IMG/VR virus record: IMGVR_UViG_3300008107_000531
Location: 1 to 39,367 of that record
DNA length: 39,367 nucleotides
Origin: a virus
Strand: one strand, 5' to 3'
The translations under genes were made by a program, and so were the position numbers. Below are positions 25,704 to 34,246 of this stretch, piece by piece. Every line of letters begins with the position of its first letter. The stretch's first letter is position 1. The notes under the pieces are model-generated. The model had not been told where the DNA came from. It searched no databases and saw nothing but the letters and a program-made list of their open reading frames with translations.

Positions 25704-26877
25704 CTTCGCTATACGAAGCATCTAGTCCAGCTGTAAAGGTGCCTTGAGTTAAATCAATGTTGTAATCGACGTTTACAGTGATAGAAGTTGGCATTCCAAT
25801 CAACTTTAGGAACTTGCAAAAGTCGAAATTGATCCATTCAGTGAGCGCTGATAGTCCGATTTTCTCGAAGAATTTGACAACTTTTTGCATCCATTTTTTA
25901 AGTAAAAACTCTGGCCAATCTTCTCCGAAATCTCTTGCAGCTTCAGTATAACGATTAATTTTTTCCTCTGGGCTGCGAATAAAATCGTCAATATCCCCAC
26001 CGATAATATCCAATAAACTGTATCCAGCAATATTAATGGATTCTAGTTTGTCGATAATTTCTTGGTAGATTCTTAGTCTAACTTCTTCTGCAGCTCCCTC
26101 AGCTTGAGCCTTGAGAGAGCCGATTAGCGAATTAATGATGCCCTCAACGCCGAGATCTAGAAGCACAGGTAAAGGTGGTAATCCTAAAGTGTCCCATATT
26201 GTTTTAAATTTGCTAATTAATCCAGCCATAGCGGTGTGAATTATTTTTATCGCGCCTTTCTTGACCATTGACATAATGTAAGACCAGACGCCCTGAGCCT
26301 TGATCTCTTTCGAATAGACGCCCAACTTACCTTCATAAGACTTATATGCGTCTGGCACCAGAGCACCTAACGAATCAACCTCATCCACAATCTGCTGTTT
26401 TAAACTGGCTCGATAACTTGCGCTGCTAAATAACTGAACGATGTCAATGTTAATACCTAATACTGGAATAGAAAAACTTATTGGCAAAACGTTATTGATG
26501 ATCTCCATAATTTTCGCTTGGACGTAAAGATGATATTCCTGCGTCAGAGCAGTCATCTTTCGCTCCCACTCATCGTCGGGGATTTTTAAACTTTTATAGT
26601 ATGGTTTACTGGCAGAAATTGGAAAATTGCCCAGAGCCTTATCAACTTTTTCGAGAATCTCGCGAACCTGTTCAGCTTGGGCTTCAATCGGAGCGATCTT
26701 ATCGTACAACGCCTCGCGGACTGCCTGTTCTACATTTGGACCATCAATCTGCGCACGAATTTTCTCAGCTTCTACTTGCAGCTGCGATGGGATATCTGCA
26801 ATCTTAACAAAAATATTTGCTAGATCAGCTTTTGTTGGAAGCAGAGTTCCATTACAAGGAATACTAAACTCAGCCAT
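25699..26877 (-). CDS. Alpha-helical virion structural protein of unknown function
   Basis: I use the ATG at 26877 (392 residues); a GTG one codon earlier is also possible. The protein is mostly helical. It has a long charged helix early (QVEAEKIRAQIDGPNVEQAV, then EAQAEQVREILEKVDK), a glycine-poor hydrophobic middle (LGLPPLPVLLDLGVEGIINS) and a short beta-type C-terminus (ITVNVDYNIDLTQGTFTAGL). It overlaps gp5 by 8 nt and is followed by gp25. The same slot is filled by a similar virion protein in aquatic T4-like phages; T4 has no obvious counterpart. A hub-to-wedge connector role is inference. Confidence 0.72.
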   Translation of the reverse strand: MAEFSIPCNGTLLPTKADLANIFVKIADIPSQLQVEAEKIRAQIDGPNVEQAVREALYDKIAPIEAQAEQVREILEKVDKALGNFPISASKPYYKSLKIPDDEWERKMTALTQEYHLYVQAKIMEIINNVLPISFSIPVLGINIDIVQLFSSASYRASLKQQIVDEVDSLGALVPDAYKSYEGKLGVYSKEIKAQGVWSYIMSMVKKGAIKIIHTAMAGLISKFKTIWDTLGLPPLPVLLDLGVEGIINSLIGSLKAQAEGAAEEVRLRIYQEIIDKLESINIAGYSLLDIIGGDIDDFIRSPEEKINRYTEAARDFGEDWPEFLLKKWMQKVVKFFEKIGLSALTEWINFDFCKFLKLIGMPTSITVNVDYNIDLTQGTFTAGLDASYSEV

Positions 26878-28438
26878 CACCAGTCGTCTTTGTTTCAGTC
26901 AATGGATAAATGTGTTTACCGATAACTGTTTTAACAGCATCGACTGCCTTTTTCGGCAACAGCTCTGGGTCTATGTTAAACTCAAGATTTTTTGCGATCG
27001 CTTTATCGCTAACTTCGCCAAGTTTATTTGTAACCGTTGCTTTTAGATTGTCCTTAAGAGACAAAATTTGCCCCTTTGTTTGATTGGCTGTAGTTTCAAG
27101 ATCAGAAAGTTTTTGTTGAATCTCACCGAGAGGAGTTTTACCAGCAAAATCTTGTAGAACTTTATCTGCAGCAGCTGTAACTTTCGAGAACACATTGCTG
27201 ATTGTAGCAGTTAATCCGCCGCCCAATGCCTTACCGATTGTTGATCCTGCCGTTGTTTCAGCAACACGCTGAGCAGTTATAGTGACTTCTTCCAATCCAT
27301 CAGAAGCTGCAGCTGCAACTGCAGTATTTGCAGCTGCTTCAGTTGCTGCTGTTAAATCTTCGACGTTTGGTACAACGCCACCACCAGACAATCCTGCACC
27401 AGAAGCAGATGTTGCGGAACCTGATTGCATATTAATCTGAGCAGCAGGAAGATCAATAATAGCACCCTGAAGTGCTGCGTTTTGACCCTTGAGACTGAGT
27501 TTCTTGGCAGAAGTCATGTTGCCGACGCCGCCAGACTTGATATTCAAATCTGACGTAGATTCGACAAAGACTTTCTTACCCTTCATTCGAATGTCGCCGC
27601 CTGCTGACATATTAATGCCGCCTGCGACTTCGACGTTCATATTTCCACCAACCTTTAAATTACAATCACCACCGACTGTTACTGAACATTTGCCATTGAT
27701 GTAAACATAATCCGAGCCCATCACAAGTTCATAGTTATCTTTTACGACTTTGTGGACTTCGTTGCCTTCTTTATCAATTTCAAAAAAAGTTCCCTTACGA
27801 TGCGCTAGATGGATACGCTCTTGTCCTGGAGTATCATCGAACTCAAGAGCATGACCTGATTCTGTTTCAAGCGCATTATTGTATGGATAAGTTGGATTAA
27901 ACGCAGGAGGTGGTTCTGCCCAAGAAACACCACCAGCTGAAACAATATTTTTCTTGAGGTTTTTCTTGCGCGTGGCAATTACAGTAGAATCAGTTTTGCC
28001 TCGAGAAAGTCTGTTGGTCGTTTGTTCCTTTAGGTACTTACCTTTTGGATATGCTTCAGCAGGATCATCTGGTTTATTTGGCGCAGAACCAAAATTTGTT
28101 CTTGGATCGCTAAAACCTTTTTGGTAATCTGGTTTACCATCTGGCTTCCCTGGTAACACACCCATGATTGCTGGGTTTTGGGCGTTATACCCGTCAATAA
28201 AAAATCCAAACACCATGTCACCTTCTTTTGGTGTATACATGTTTGGATTATTAACTGGGATTACTGGGTGCGCCCATGGTAGAGCATCAGTAGGAATAAG
28301 TTCTTTCTGATCATTGTGCCAACCAAAACAACGCACGCGAACGCGACCAAGTTGTTCTGGATCATTGCGGTCTTCAACAACCCCAATCCACCAGATAAAA
28401 CCTTCAAGTCCAATAAAGTTTTTTTTGGCTGACATCAC
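26870..28438 (-). CDS. gp5: Baseplate hub/spike protein gp5 without lysozyme domain
   Basis: The 522-residue protein contains the gp5/VgrG OB-fold near the N-terminus (WWIGVVEDRNDPEQLGRVRV, then GDMVFGFFIDG around 75). HALEFDDTPGQERIHL follows near 195. A spike-forming octad-type repeat region lies at about 246-300 (SVTVGGDCNLKVGGNMNVEV). A long helical C-terminal extension follows (about 340-500). T4 gp5 carries a lysozyme domain between the OB-fold and the needle; none is seen here. The start overlaps the upstream stop as ATGA. It forms the cell-puncturing spike with the hub. The muralytic function appears to have moved to the protein at 34247-36694. Confidence 0.92.
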   Translation of the reverse strand: MMSAKKNFIGLEGFIWWIGVVEDRNDPEQLGRVRVRCFGWHNDQKELIPTDALPWAHPVIPVNNPNMYTPKEGDMVFGFFIDGYNAQNPAIMGVLPGKPDGKPDYQKGFSDPRTNFGSAPNKPDDPAEAYPKGKYLKEQTTNRLSRGKTDSTVIATRKKNLKKNIVSAGGVSWAEPPPAFNPTYPYNNALETESGHALEFDDTPGQERIHLAHRKGTFFEIDKEGNEVHKVVKDNYELVMGSDYVYINGKCSVTVGGDCNLKVGGNMNVEVAGGINMSAGGDIRMKGKKVFVESTSDLNIKSGGVGNMTSAKKLSLKGQNAALQGAIIDLPAAQINMQSGSATSASGAGLSGGGVVPNVEDLTAATEAAANTAVAAAASDGLEEVTITAQRVAETTAGSTIGKALGGGLTATISNVFSKVTAAADKVLQDFAGKTPLGEIQQKLSDLETTANQTKGQILSLKDNLKATVTNKLGEVSDKAIAKNLEFNIDPELLPKKAVDAVKTVIGKHIYPLTETKTTGDG

Positions 28439-29727
28439 TTACCCTTCTTGGTTAACACATTAATACCATCTTTTGCTTCTGGTAGAGATTCAGCAAACGA
28501 GTCAGCAACTAACTCAACAATAGACTCAAATGTGTCCGCATTAAATTTATGATTGATAGAGGCAACAAGATATCTAGCAGTTCTATACTCATCTAACTTT
28601 TTACCGCTAGAATCTGCGCTCTCGAATGCAGGGAATTCATATTCTACAACATCACCTGCTTTTAATACAATGTCTCCAGGAATTACAATCTGAATTCTGA
28701 AATGATTTAACAATGACATATGCATTGCTCTTGGCATCATCCAATTTTTAACATCATTACTTTTCTCTGAAGCAGTATCGTTGATTGACAAATAAGTTCT
28801 AAAGAAAGAATATGGGGAGTTAAACAACGTTTGGTTTTGAGAATTTTTAAACGAATTTACTGGTTTAAATTTATTCAGTAGATTTCCCTGCGCTTCTGCT
28901 TGCAGTAAACTGTAGTCTATATTCTCAAACTTTTGACTAAAGATGTCAATAGACAATAAACGGGAAGAAAATGATCCATTAGATATGGATGTGATCATAT
29001 CAAAATCATTAATGATATTAAACTTATCAATTGAATCTTTATTGAGAGCAGGATCGCGATTAGTATTCTTCAACTCATACTTTAATGTTTTATACGATTT
29101 TTGTTTGACTAAAGTTTGCAAAGAAGTTAAATTAAATCCATCTTTGTTTTCGAAGAAAAAATAACAAAACTTTTTCTGATCATAACCACGCGCAGTCACC
29201 CATTGAATTGCCTCAAGAGGTCTATATCCTGGGATAACAAGATCAAATGAACCAGAAGTTTCTTCTAAACTTGCTATTCTTTGCGGATCAACTTTAAGTT
29301 CGTTGATTAGTATGTCATTAACTATATTTCGTATTTTAGTAGACTTATATGATTTACTTACGATCAATGACTCAGAAGAAATCATTTCGTCTGAACAAAA
29401 GTGAATTAGGTATACTTGACCTGAATCCGTTGATGGGCGACGATCAGAGACTTTATAAACTCTGAATAATCTCTCAAGCGGAAGATTTAATCCAGGTTTG
29501 TCAATAGAAATCTTAAGATATTCATTACCACACATATAAAAATTGGTAAACACATCATTACCATCATTGATAAGGATGTTCCCACTCATAACTGATGCGT
29601 AGATGTCTTGGAAGATTTGCATCTCCAAGAAAATATTTCGCAAATCTACTGTTTGCCCACCAGAATTAATTAGCTCGAGACTCTTAATGTCATAGTCTTT
29701 TGAGCCATATAAACCATTTTCAGCCAT
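28435..29727 (-). CDS. Baseplate hub protein, gp27/gpD-like (tentative)
   Basis: The 430-residue protein lies between gp53 and gp5, overlapping both. Segments such as SYKSTKIRNIVNDILINELK and YRPLEAIQWVTARGYD resemble the first barrel domain of phage hub proteins (gp27, Mu gp44, VgrG N-terminus). IVIPGDIVLKAGDVVEYEFP, late in the protein, matches their second barrel. A hub that adapts six-fold tail to three-fold spike would be expected exactly here, next to gp5. Similarity to T4 gp27 is at the level of layout; I cannot prove orthology from sequence alone. No lytic motif or membrane segment. Confidence 0.7.
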   Translation of the reverse strand: MAENGLYGSKDYDIKSLELINSGGQTVDLRNIFLEMQIFQDIYASVMSGNILINDGNDVFTNFYMCGNEYLKISIDKPGLNLPLERLFRVYKVSDRRPSTDSGQVYLIHFCSDEMISSESLIVSKSYKSTKIRNIVNDILINELKVDPQRIASLEETSGSFDLVIPGYRPLEAIQWVTARGYDQKKFCYFFFENKDGFNLTSLQTLVKQKSYKTLKYELKNTNRDPALNKDSIDKFNIINDFDMITSISNGSFSSRLLSIDIFSQKFENIDYSLLQAEAQGNLLNKFKPVNSFKNSQNQTLFNSPYSFFRTYLSINDTASEKSNDVKNWMMPRAMHMSLLNHFRIQIVIPGDIVLKAGDVVEYEFPAFESADSSGKKLDEYRTARYLVASINHKFNADTFESIVELVADSFAESLPEAKDGINVLTKKGK

Positions 29728-30394
29728 TACTCATTAGGCTCCTAAATTCATCTTCAACTCTTTGAACGAATTTTTCATCAAGAAGTTTAATCTGTCGCTT
29801 TTTTTCGTTCTCATTCACTTCATATGTGTAGTTTGACACTGCTCTATTGACAGTTGTAATCTTAAGACTGTAGTTTGGATAAGCAATTGTTTCTGTGCTG
29901 ACAACCAAAGAGGTATCTGCTGTTCCAGGTAATGTTGCAGGTGTAATTGAGTTGTCAGAATAATCTACTTCAAATTCACCAATAATAAACGTTTCAGTCG
30001 TCTTATCAATTAGTAATCCATTATACATTGCTTCTTTAGTCACTTCTTTCTCATAATGGTGAATTGTCGTCAAAGCCTGATTTATTGTTTGGCTATATTT
30101 GTTTTCGATATAAGAATCTAGAGCAACAGATGTGAGTGGAAAATCATAATATGGATTTATGATTTGATTGAACAACAAAACGATCCAGCTTCTATATGCA
30201 TCGCCATAGACTTTATGCGCAATAATTTCTGCAGTATCGGTTTCTTTTACATTATATTCGTAAGCAACCGAAGTGTTATTTGCAATCTCACGAAGAAACG
30301 TTGATCGAGCAAGAATGTCAGTGACAACTTGCTGATTGATAGTATTTTTATCAAACGTATATAATGTTCCAGGAAAACTCTCGAAGTATTTCAT
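29720..30394 (-). CDS. gp53: Baseplate wedge protein gp53
   Basis: The 224-residue protein begins MKYFESFPGTLYTFDKN and contains DTAEIIAHKVYGDAYRSWIV and LLFNQIINPYYDFPL (about 52-86), the LysM-like core typical of gp53. gp53 clamps the gp6-gp25 core of adjacent wedges in T4. The C-terminal half ends with ENEKKRQIKLLDEKFVQRVE, a basic helix that is also characteristic. The start overlaps the gp48 stop (TAATG) and its end overlaps the hub gene by 8 nt, so the three are likely translated together. Confidence 0.92.
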   Translation of the reverse strand: MKYFESFPGTLYTFDKNTINQQVVTDILARSTFLREIANNTSVAYEYNVKETDTAEIIAHKVYGDAYRSWIVLLFNQIINPYYDFPLTSVALDSYIENKYSQTINQALTTIHHYEKEVTKEAMYNGLLIDKTTETFIIGEFEVDYSDNSITPATLPGTADTSLVVSTETIAYPNYSLKITTVNRAVSNYTYEVNENEKKRQIKLLDEKFVQRVEDEFRSLMSNG

Positions 30395-31656
30395 TAAAAC
30401 CCGTTCCTAATAAGTTCTTTGTGCATAATCTCGACTTCTTTAAATCGAAGTTGCATTGCAATCTCAACAGGCATACCGTCTTGGAATGCGGTCCATTGCC
30501 CAGCGCTGCCATAGTTGACGTCAATTCCTTGTAATACGCAAGTTGAAATTTTAGGTAATTTTGTATTTCTTTCTGAACCGACCATAAACTGGATGTCAAA
30601 TTCAGAAGGTGGAATAAAGTAGCGACCGTTGCCATTGGATGGAATTTCAGGAGCAGCGAAAAATCTAAATGTTTGAATAATCTTGATCACTTCATCTGCT
30701 TCTGCTTTGTTTCTTGGTGCAAACTTAAAGTCAAACAAAAACTCACGGTTCTGAATAGTGCGGAATAGCAATTCAACTTGAGGGTTTTGGGCGTAACCAG
30801 CAGAGAATAATAAAGCGTCTGTAATACCTTGCCCGAATACGCCAGTTTTTTCTGCTAAAGCACCTGCTAATTCACTTGCTCCAGCAGATCCTGGTGTTTG
30901 TCCGAAGGATAGGTCGCCTTTCATAGCAGCATCAAATGCGCCTTGTGTTAATGATCCACCTGCTTGTAAAACCAATCCAGCTGTGCCCAACGCTTGAGTC
31001 ATACTTACTTGATCGTAATCGTTAACAATAGTTTGCTGGACTGTATCTGGCATGTATAGCCCGATGGTTGCTGCGGCGCGACGAGTCTTACGAGTTAAAT
31101 CAATAGAACTGATAATTGCACCAGCAAAAACACCAGCAGCGGCACCGACTCCGCCACCAACTAGCCCTCGAACTCCTGCAGTAGCAACAACAGTCGGATC
31201 ATTACTTGTTATTGCTCCAGCGAATTCAGAAGCAGCGCCGTAAAGACCTAAAGCAGCTCCGAGACCAACTGTCGTTCCAGTGCTTCCAATTTGATCTGCA
31301 CCAGAACCAAGCTGTCCGCCGAGATTTCTTCTATTTGAATCCGCAACACTCAAAACGCCAGCAGTTCCACCAGCTTTCTTTACGTTATAACTAGATTTTT
31401 GTTGAACATTTGGTGTAAATTTAATCCAATGCAGTAATTTGTTTGGTCCGCCAATGTTATTTGGGAAGCGAAGATCATTAAACTCATATGGAGTTGTTTC
31501 CGTCTTTGCTTGCTTACCAGTTGGTTGTCTAGAATTACCGCTAGTGGGCGAAGGAGATTGAGCGTTGCCCTTTGTAACAGTTGTACCACTGATAAAGGAT
31601 CTTGCGGAATCGACTGCCTTGGTTGCTTTCGATTTAAGTTCGTCGAATATTGACAT
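30394..31656 (-). CDS. gp48: Baseplate tail-tube cap protein gp48-like
   Basis: The 420-residue protein has the gp48-type C-terminal domain: QVELLFRTIQNREFLFDFKF, YFIPPSEFDIQFMVGSE and VLQGIDVNYGSAGQWTAFQD. This is a tube-fold domain that caps the baseplate and starts tube growth. The middle (about 135-185) is a Gly/Ala-rich hydrophobic stretch (VRGLVGGGVGAAAGVFAGAI), common in this family in aquatic phages and of unknown use. GGAAG lies 8 nt before the ATG. It is the first gene of the leftward baseplate operon and is divergent from gp4 with a 23-bp gap. Confidence 0.85.
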   Translation of the reverse strand: MSIFDELKSKATKAVDSARSFISGTTVTKGNAQSPSPTSGNSRQPTGKQAKTETTPYEFNDLRFPNNIGGPNKLLHWIKFTPNVQQKSSYNVKKAGGTAGVLSVADSNRRNLGGQLGSGADQIGSTGTTVGLGAALGLYGAASEFAGAITSNDPTVVATAGVRGLVGGGVGAAAGVFAGAIISSIDLTRKTRRAAATIGLYMPDTVQQTIVNDYDQVSMTQALGTAGLVLQAGGSLTQGAFDAAMKGDLSFGQTPGSAGASELAGALAEKTGVFGQGITDALLFSAGYAQNPQVELLFRTIQNREFLFDFKFAPRNKAEADEVIKIIQTFRFFAAPEIPSNGNGRYFIPPSEFDIQFMVGSERNTKLPKISTCVLQGIDVNYGSAGQWTAFQDGMPVEIAMQLRFKEVEIMHKELIRNGF

Positions 31657-31679
31657 TCAAACTTCCGAATAAATAGGAT

Positions 31680-32114
31680 ATGGCTTACAGTGGTAAATTT
31701 AGTCCCAAAAATACCAATAAATATTTAGGTGATCCTACGAACATCTGGTACAGAAGTCTCTGGGAGCGCCGAGTCATGGTGCACTTGGATATCAATTCAA
31801 GTGTCGTTAAATGGTCGAATGAAGAGATCGTAATACCCTATTTATCGCCAGTTGACAATCGCTGGCATCGTTACTTTCCAGACTTCTTTGTTCAAGTTAA
31901 GAATAAGCAGGGGATTCTAGAAGCCATGATTCTTGAGGTAAAACCTAAAAGTCAAGCCAGACCACCAGTCAAGAAGTCTAAAATAACAAAGAGTTATATT
32001 AACGAAGTCATGACTTGGGGCGTCAACGAAGCCAAATGGAAAGCTGCAGTGGAGTATTGTAAAGATCGCAGTTGGCAATTTAAGGTGATAACTGAAGAGG
32101 ATCTAGGAATCTAA
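31680..32114 (+). CDS. gp4: Head completion protein gp4 (TnsA-endonuclease-like)
   Basis: The 144-residue protein has the gp4 signature: GKFSPKNTNKYLGDPTNIWY, SLWERRVMVHLD, and a nuclease-like core in which RYFPDFFVQVKNKQG is followed by ILEVKPKSQ (the D...ExK pattern of TnsA-like folds). gp4 (with gp50 in T4) acts on filled heads before tail joining; it may trim or hold the packaged DNA end. TAGGA precedes the ATG. Its stop overlaps the next start (TAATG). It begins the only rightward gene block in the window. Confidence 0.92.
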   Translation: MAYSGKFSPKNTNKYLGDPTNIWYRSLWERRVMVHLDINSSVVKWSNEEIVIPYLSPVDNRWHRYFPDFFVQVKNKQGILEAMILEVKPKSQARPPVKKSKITKSYINEVMTWGVNEAKWKAAVEYCKDRSWQFKVITEEDLGI

Positions 32115-32662
32115 TGCCATCCCTATTTGATAAAGTAAGTAAAGAATTACGAGCAGCTGGGATAAGTCCAAGAACTGACGCCGCTCGTTCTTGGCTTTTT
32201 GATAAAATCGCTAAAACACGCATACCTTCCAATAGATCTAACGTTTTAAATGACGCCAAACGAGTTTCGGCGAGAGCATTTGTGGGTAAGATGTATCTAT
32301 ATCAATATGATCCAAAATTAAAGGAAGAGTTGCCTGTATACGATAAGTTTCCATTAGTAATCCCAATGGATATCTATTCTGATGGCTTCCTTGGATTAAA
32401 TTTGCACTACCTTGATCCATACAGCCGATTGGCGCTGTTGGATCGTTTACACGATTTCATAAACAACGATAAATATGACGATACGACAAGATTTAGATTA
32501 GCCTACGATTTGCTGTCTAAATCCAGACGGTATCAACTTATAGAACCATGCATCAAGCGATACTTGTTCTCACATATCGTCTCGCCGTTAGTTTACGTTG
32601 AGCCAGATAATTGGGAGACGGCAATATTTCTTCCATTCGAAAAGATGGTGTACAAACGTTAA
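32114..32662 (+). CDS. Conserved T4-like phage protein, unknown function
   Basis: The 182-residue protein contains GKMYLYQYDPKLKEELPVYD, KFPLVIPMDIYSDGFLGLNL and HYLDPYSRLALLDRLHDF (about 58-115), blocks I recognise from a conserved family in aquatic T4-like phages, but I do not know its role. The C-terminal part (RYLFSHIVSPLVYVEPDNWE) is also typical. It is coupled to gp4 upstream and the gp54-like gene downstream by TAATG overlaps, so a structural or assembly role in the neck, head or tail is likely. No enzymatic motif is visible. Confidence 0.72.
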   Translation: MPSLFDKVSKELRAAGISPRTDAARSWLFDKIAKTRIPSNRSNVLNDAKRVSARAFVGKMYLYQYDPKLKEELPVYDKFPLVIPMDIYSDGFLGLNLHYLDPYSRLALLDRLHDFINNDKYDDTTRFRLAYDLLSKSRRYQLIEPCIKRYLFSHIVSPLVYVEPDNWETAIFLPFEKMVYKR

Positions 32663-33324
32663 TGGCATTTAATATCAATTCATTTCGAGATCACTTCGCT
32701 CGACACCAAGACTTCGCCAAATCATCTCGATTTGATGTTCGTATCAGCCCACCTGCTAAACTTGGTTATAATACGTTCGATCTCCGCTTTCAATGCGAAG
32801 CATCAGAACTACCAGGATACAATATCAATACAGTAGACGGCAGGTACTATGGCGTTGCCAGCCCAGTCGCCTCAGTCGCATCGTTTAATGATATCACGCT
32901 GACGTTTATTTCTGCAGGAGATTTTTGGGAAAAGCGAATGTTTGATAAATGGATGAATTTGATTATTCCATTTAACAATTACAATCCAGAATACAGAGAC
33001 AATTACGTTAGCCCTAAAATTGAAATCAATCAATTTGCTGACTATGGCGAAGGGTCGTCATCTACCCCAAAAATTATCTATACAGCTGCTTTGTTCAATG
33101 CGTTTCCAGTTACAGTCGCTCCACTTCAAATGAATTGGGCAGACGACGGTATACACAGATTAAGCATAACATTCAAATATGAATACTGGATTACTGGCGA
33201 CATTGAAGGTCAAGGTAAGGCATACAATATTAATGACTTGGCGCCGATTGAAATAACTTCTAAACGCAAGCCTTCTGGCTCAGTGCCACCAAATAGTGAT
33301 AAAAAATCTACATCAGACATATAA
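32662..33324 (+). CDS. Tail-tube initiator gp54-like protein (gp19 fold)
   Basis: I choose the ATG at 32662, giving 220 residues, because it overlaps the upstream stop as TAATG and because MAFNINSFRDHFARHQDFAK is a conserved N-terminus; an earlier in-frame ATG at 32611 lies inside the neighbour. RFQCEASELPGYNINTVDGR, GDFWEKRMFDKWMNLIIP and LQMNWADDGIHRLSITFKY are tube-fold motifs shared by gp19, gp48 and gp54. It is longer than T4 gp19 (163 residues) and lies with gp26 and gp51 opposite gp48, so a gp54-type baseplate-tube initiator is more likely than the main tube protein. Confidence 0.72.
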   Translation: MAFNINSFRDHFARHQDFAKSSRFDVRISPPAKLGYNTFDLRFQCEASELPGYNINTVDGRYYGVASPVASVASFNDITLTFISAGDFWEKRMFDKWMNLIIPFNNYNPEYRDNYVSPKIEINQFADYGEGSSSTPKIIYTAALFNAFPVTVAPLQMNWADDGIHRLSITFKYEYWITGDIEGQGKAYNINDLAPIEITSKRKPSGSVPPNSDKKSTSDI

Positions 33325-33335
33325 TGGAGTAAATT

Positions 33336-34052
33336 ATGCTTCCTAAAATTGAACATCCTGTGCATGAAGTGTTTTTAAAATCGTTAGGCAAAAACGTTCG
33401 CTTTAGACCATTTTTAGTAAAAGAAGAAAAGTTACTATTAATGGCAAAGGAATCTGACGACATTGAAGAAATCACAAAGTCTATCAAACAAATTATTACC
33501 AATTGTTGTTTGGACAATATTGATGTAAATAAATTACCAACCTTTGATGTTGAAATGTTTTTCTTACATCTAAGAATTAAATCAGTTGGCGAAACTGCTC
33601 AAATGGTTTACACTTGTGATAACATTGTTGATGGTAATGTGTGCGAACACCAAACTGATTTCGATTTAGATCTTAAGAATGTCACTTATGAAGAATCAGA
33701 AGGACACACTAACACTATTAAGTTAACAGAAAAGATCGGAGTGTCATTTAACTATCCATCACTTAATATGCCAGAAGCAGCATTGAATGAAAAATTTGAA
33801 GATGGCGGGTATGAACTTATTTCTCAGTATCTAGATTTTATTTACGATGATGAACAAGTTTATAAACGAGAAAGCGTATCAAAGGAAGAACTGACTGCAT
33901 TTTTTGACAACTTATCGTTAAGTCAAGTAACGCAAATCAAAAGGTTTTTCTTAGATGCACCAAAGGTTGTTTTAAAACAACAACTAACTTGTAAAAAATG
34001 TTCTCATGTTCATGATGTGAATGTGGAGGGCGTTCTAAATTTTTTCGACTAA
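33336..34052 (+). CDS. gp26: Baseplate hub protein gp26 (T4 baseplate family, PF12322)
   Basis: The 238-residue product starts MLPKIEHPVHEVFLKSLGKN and has FRPFLVKEEKLLLMAKES, the conserved start of the T4 gp26 family. Four cysteines in two pairs (C94 and C103; C219 and C222 in LTCKKCSHVH) could bind a metal. GGAG precedes the ATG. The last codons, AAT TTT TTC GAC TAA, contain a slippery heptamer; a -1 shift there joins this protein to the gp51-like frame to give a 302-residue product. Hub assembly factors of this type play the part of tail assembly chaperones ahead of the tape measure. Confidence 0.88.
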   Translation: MLPKIEHPVHEVFLKSLGKNVRFRPFLVKEEKLLLMAKESDDIEEITKSIKQIITNCCLDNIDVNKLPTFDVEMFFLHLRIKSVGETAQMVYTCDNIVDGNVCEHQTDFDLDLKNVTYEESEGHTNTIKLTEKIGVSFNYPSLNMPEAALNEKFEDGGYELISQYLDFIYDDEQVYKRESVSKEELTAFFDNLSLSQVTQIKRFFLDAPKVVLKQQLTCKKCSHVHDVNVEGVLNFFD

Positions 34053-34243
34053 CACTTGGTTATGAGAGTTTAAAGAATTACTATACAACTAATTTTACAT
34101 TATTGCAACACCATAAGTATTCTTTAACTGAATTGGATAATTTGATACCTTGGGAAAAACAAATTTATGTCACTATGTTGGCGCAATATTTAAAAGAACA
34201 AAATGAGCAAATGAAGATGCTCGAAATGCAGAGAAGAAAGTAA
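34016..34243 (+). CDS. gp51: gp51-like hub assembly domain, reached by -1 frameshift from gp26
   Basis: This frame is open from 34016 to the TAA at 34241-34243 but has no ATG, GTG or TTG before LTLGYESLKNYYTTNFTLLQ. The product continues HHKYSLTELDNLIPWEKQIY and ends in a charged helix (EMQRRK). LTELDNLIPWE resembles the gp51 or tail-chaperone C-domain pattern. After slippage at 34037-34043 the added part would be 66 residues (from TTT at 34043). In T4, gp51 is a separate catalyst of hub assembly next to gp26, so gene order agrees. The fold and family are judged by motif and position, and the frameshift is inferred. Confidence 0.68.
   Translation, partial: CECGGRSKFFRLTLGYESLKNYYTTNFTLLQHHKYSLTELDNLIPWEKQIYVTMLAQYLKEQNEQMKMLEMQRRK
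34025..34043 (+). promoter_or_regulatory. Candidate programmed -1 frameshift site
   Basis: The heptamer A AAT TTT (34037-34043) is in phase for simultaneous -1 slippage in the gp26 frame (codons AAT and TTT, residues 235-236). A GGAGGG Shine-Dalgarno-like stretch at 34025-34030 lies 6 nt upstream, where it has no start codon to serve. Internal SD sites of this type stimulate -1 shifting in dnaX. The gp26 stop is at 34050-34052, so unshifted ribosomes end almost at once. Only a weak downstream stem (TAAC/GTTA) is visible. Confidence 0.65.
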
Positions 34244-34246
34244 TAA

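Noticed and set aside
31668-31675. AATAAATA on the plus strand just before gp4
   Set aside because: It lies only 4 nt before the ATG, leaving no room for a leader and overlapping the ribosome binding site.
32611-32661. Upstream ATG for the gp54-like gene
   Set aside because: It adds 17 residues inside the previous gene; the TAATG-coupled ATG at 32662 gives the conserved N-terminus.
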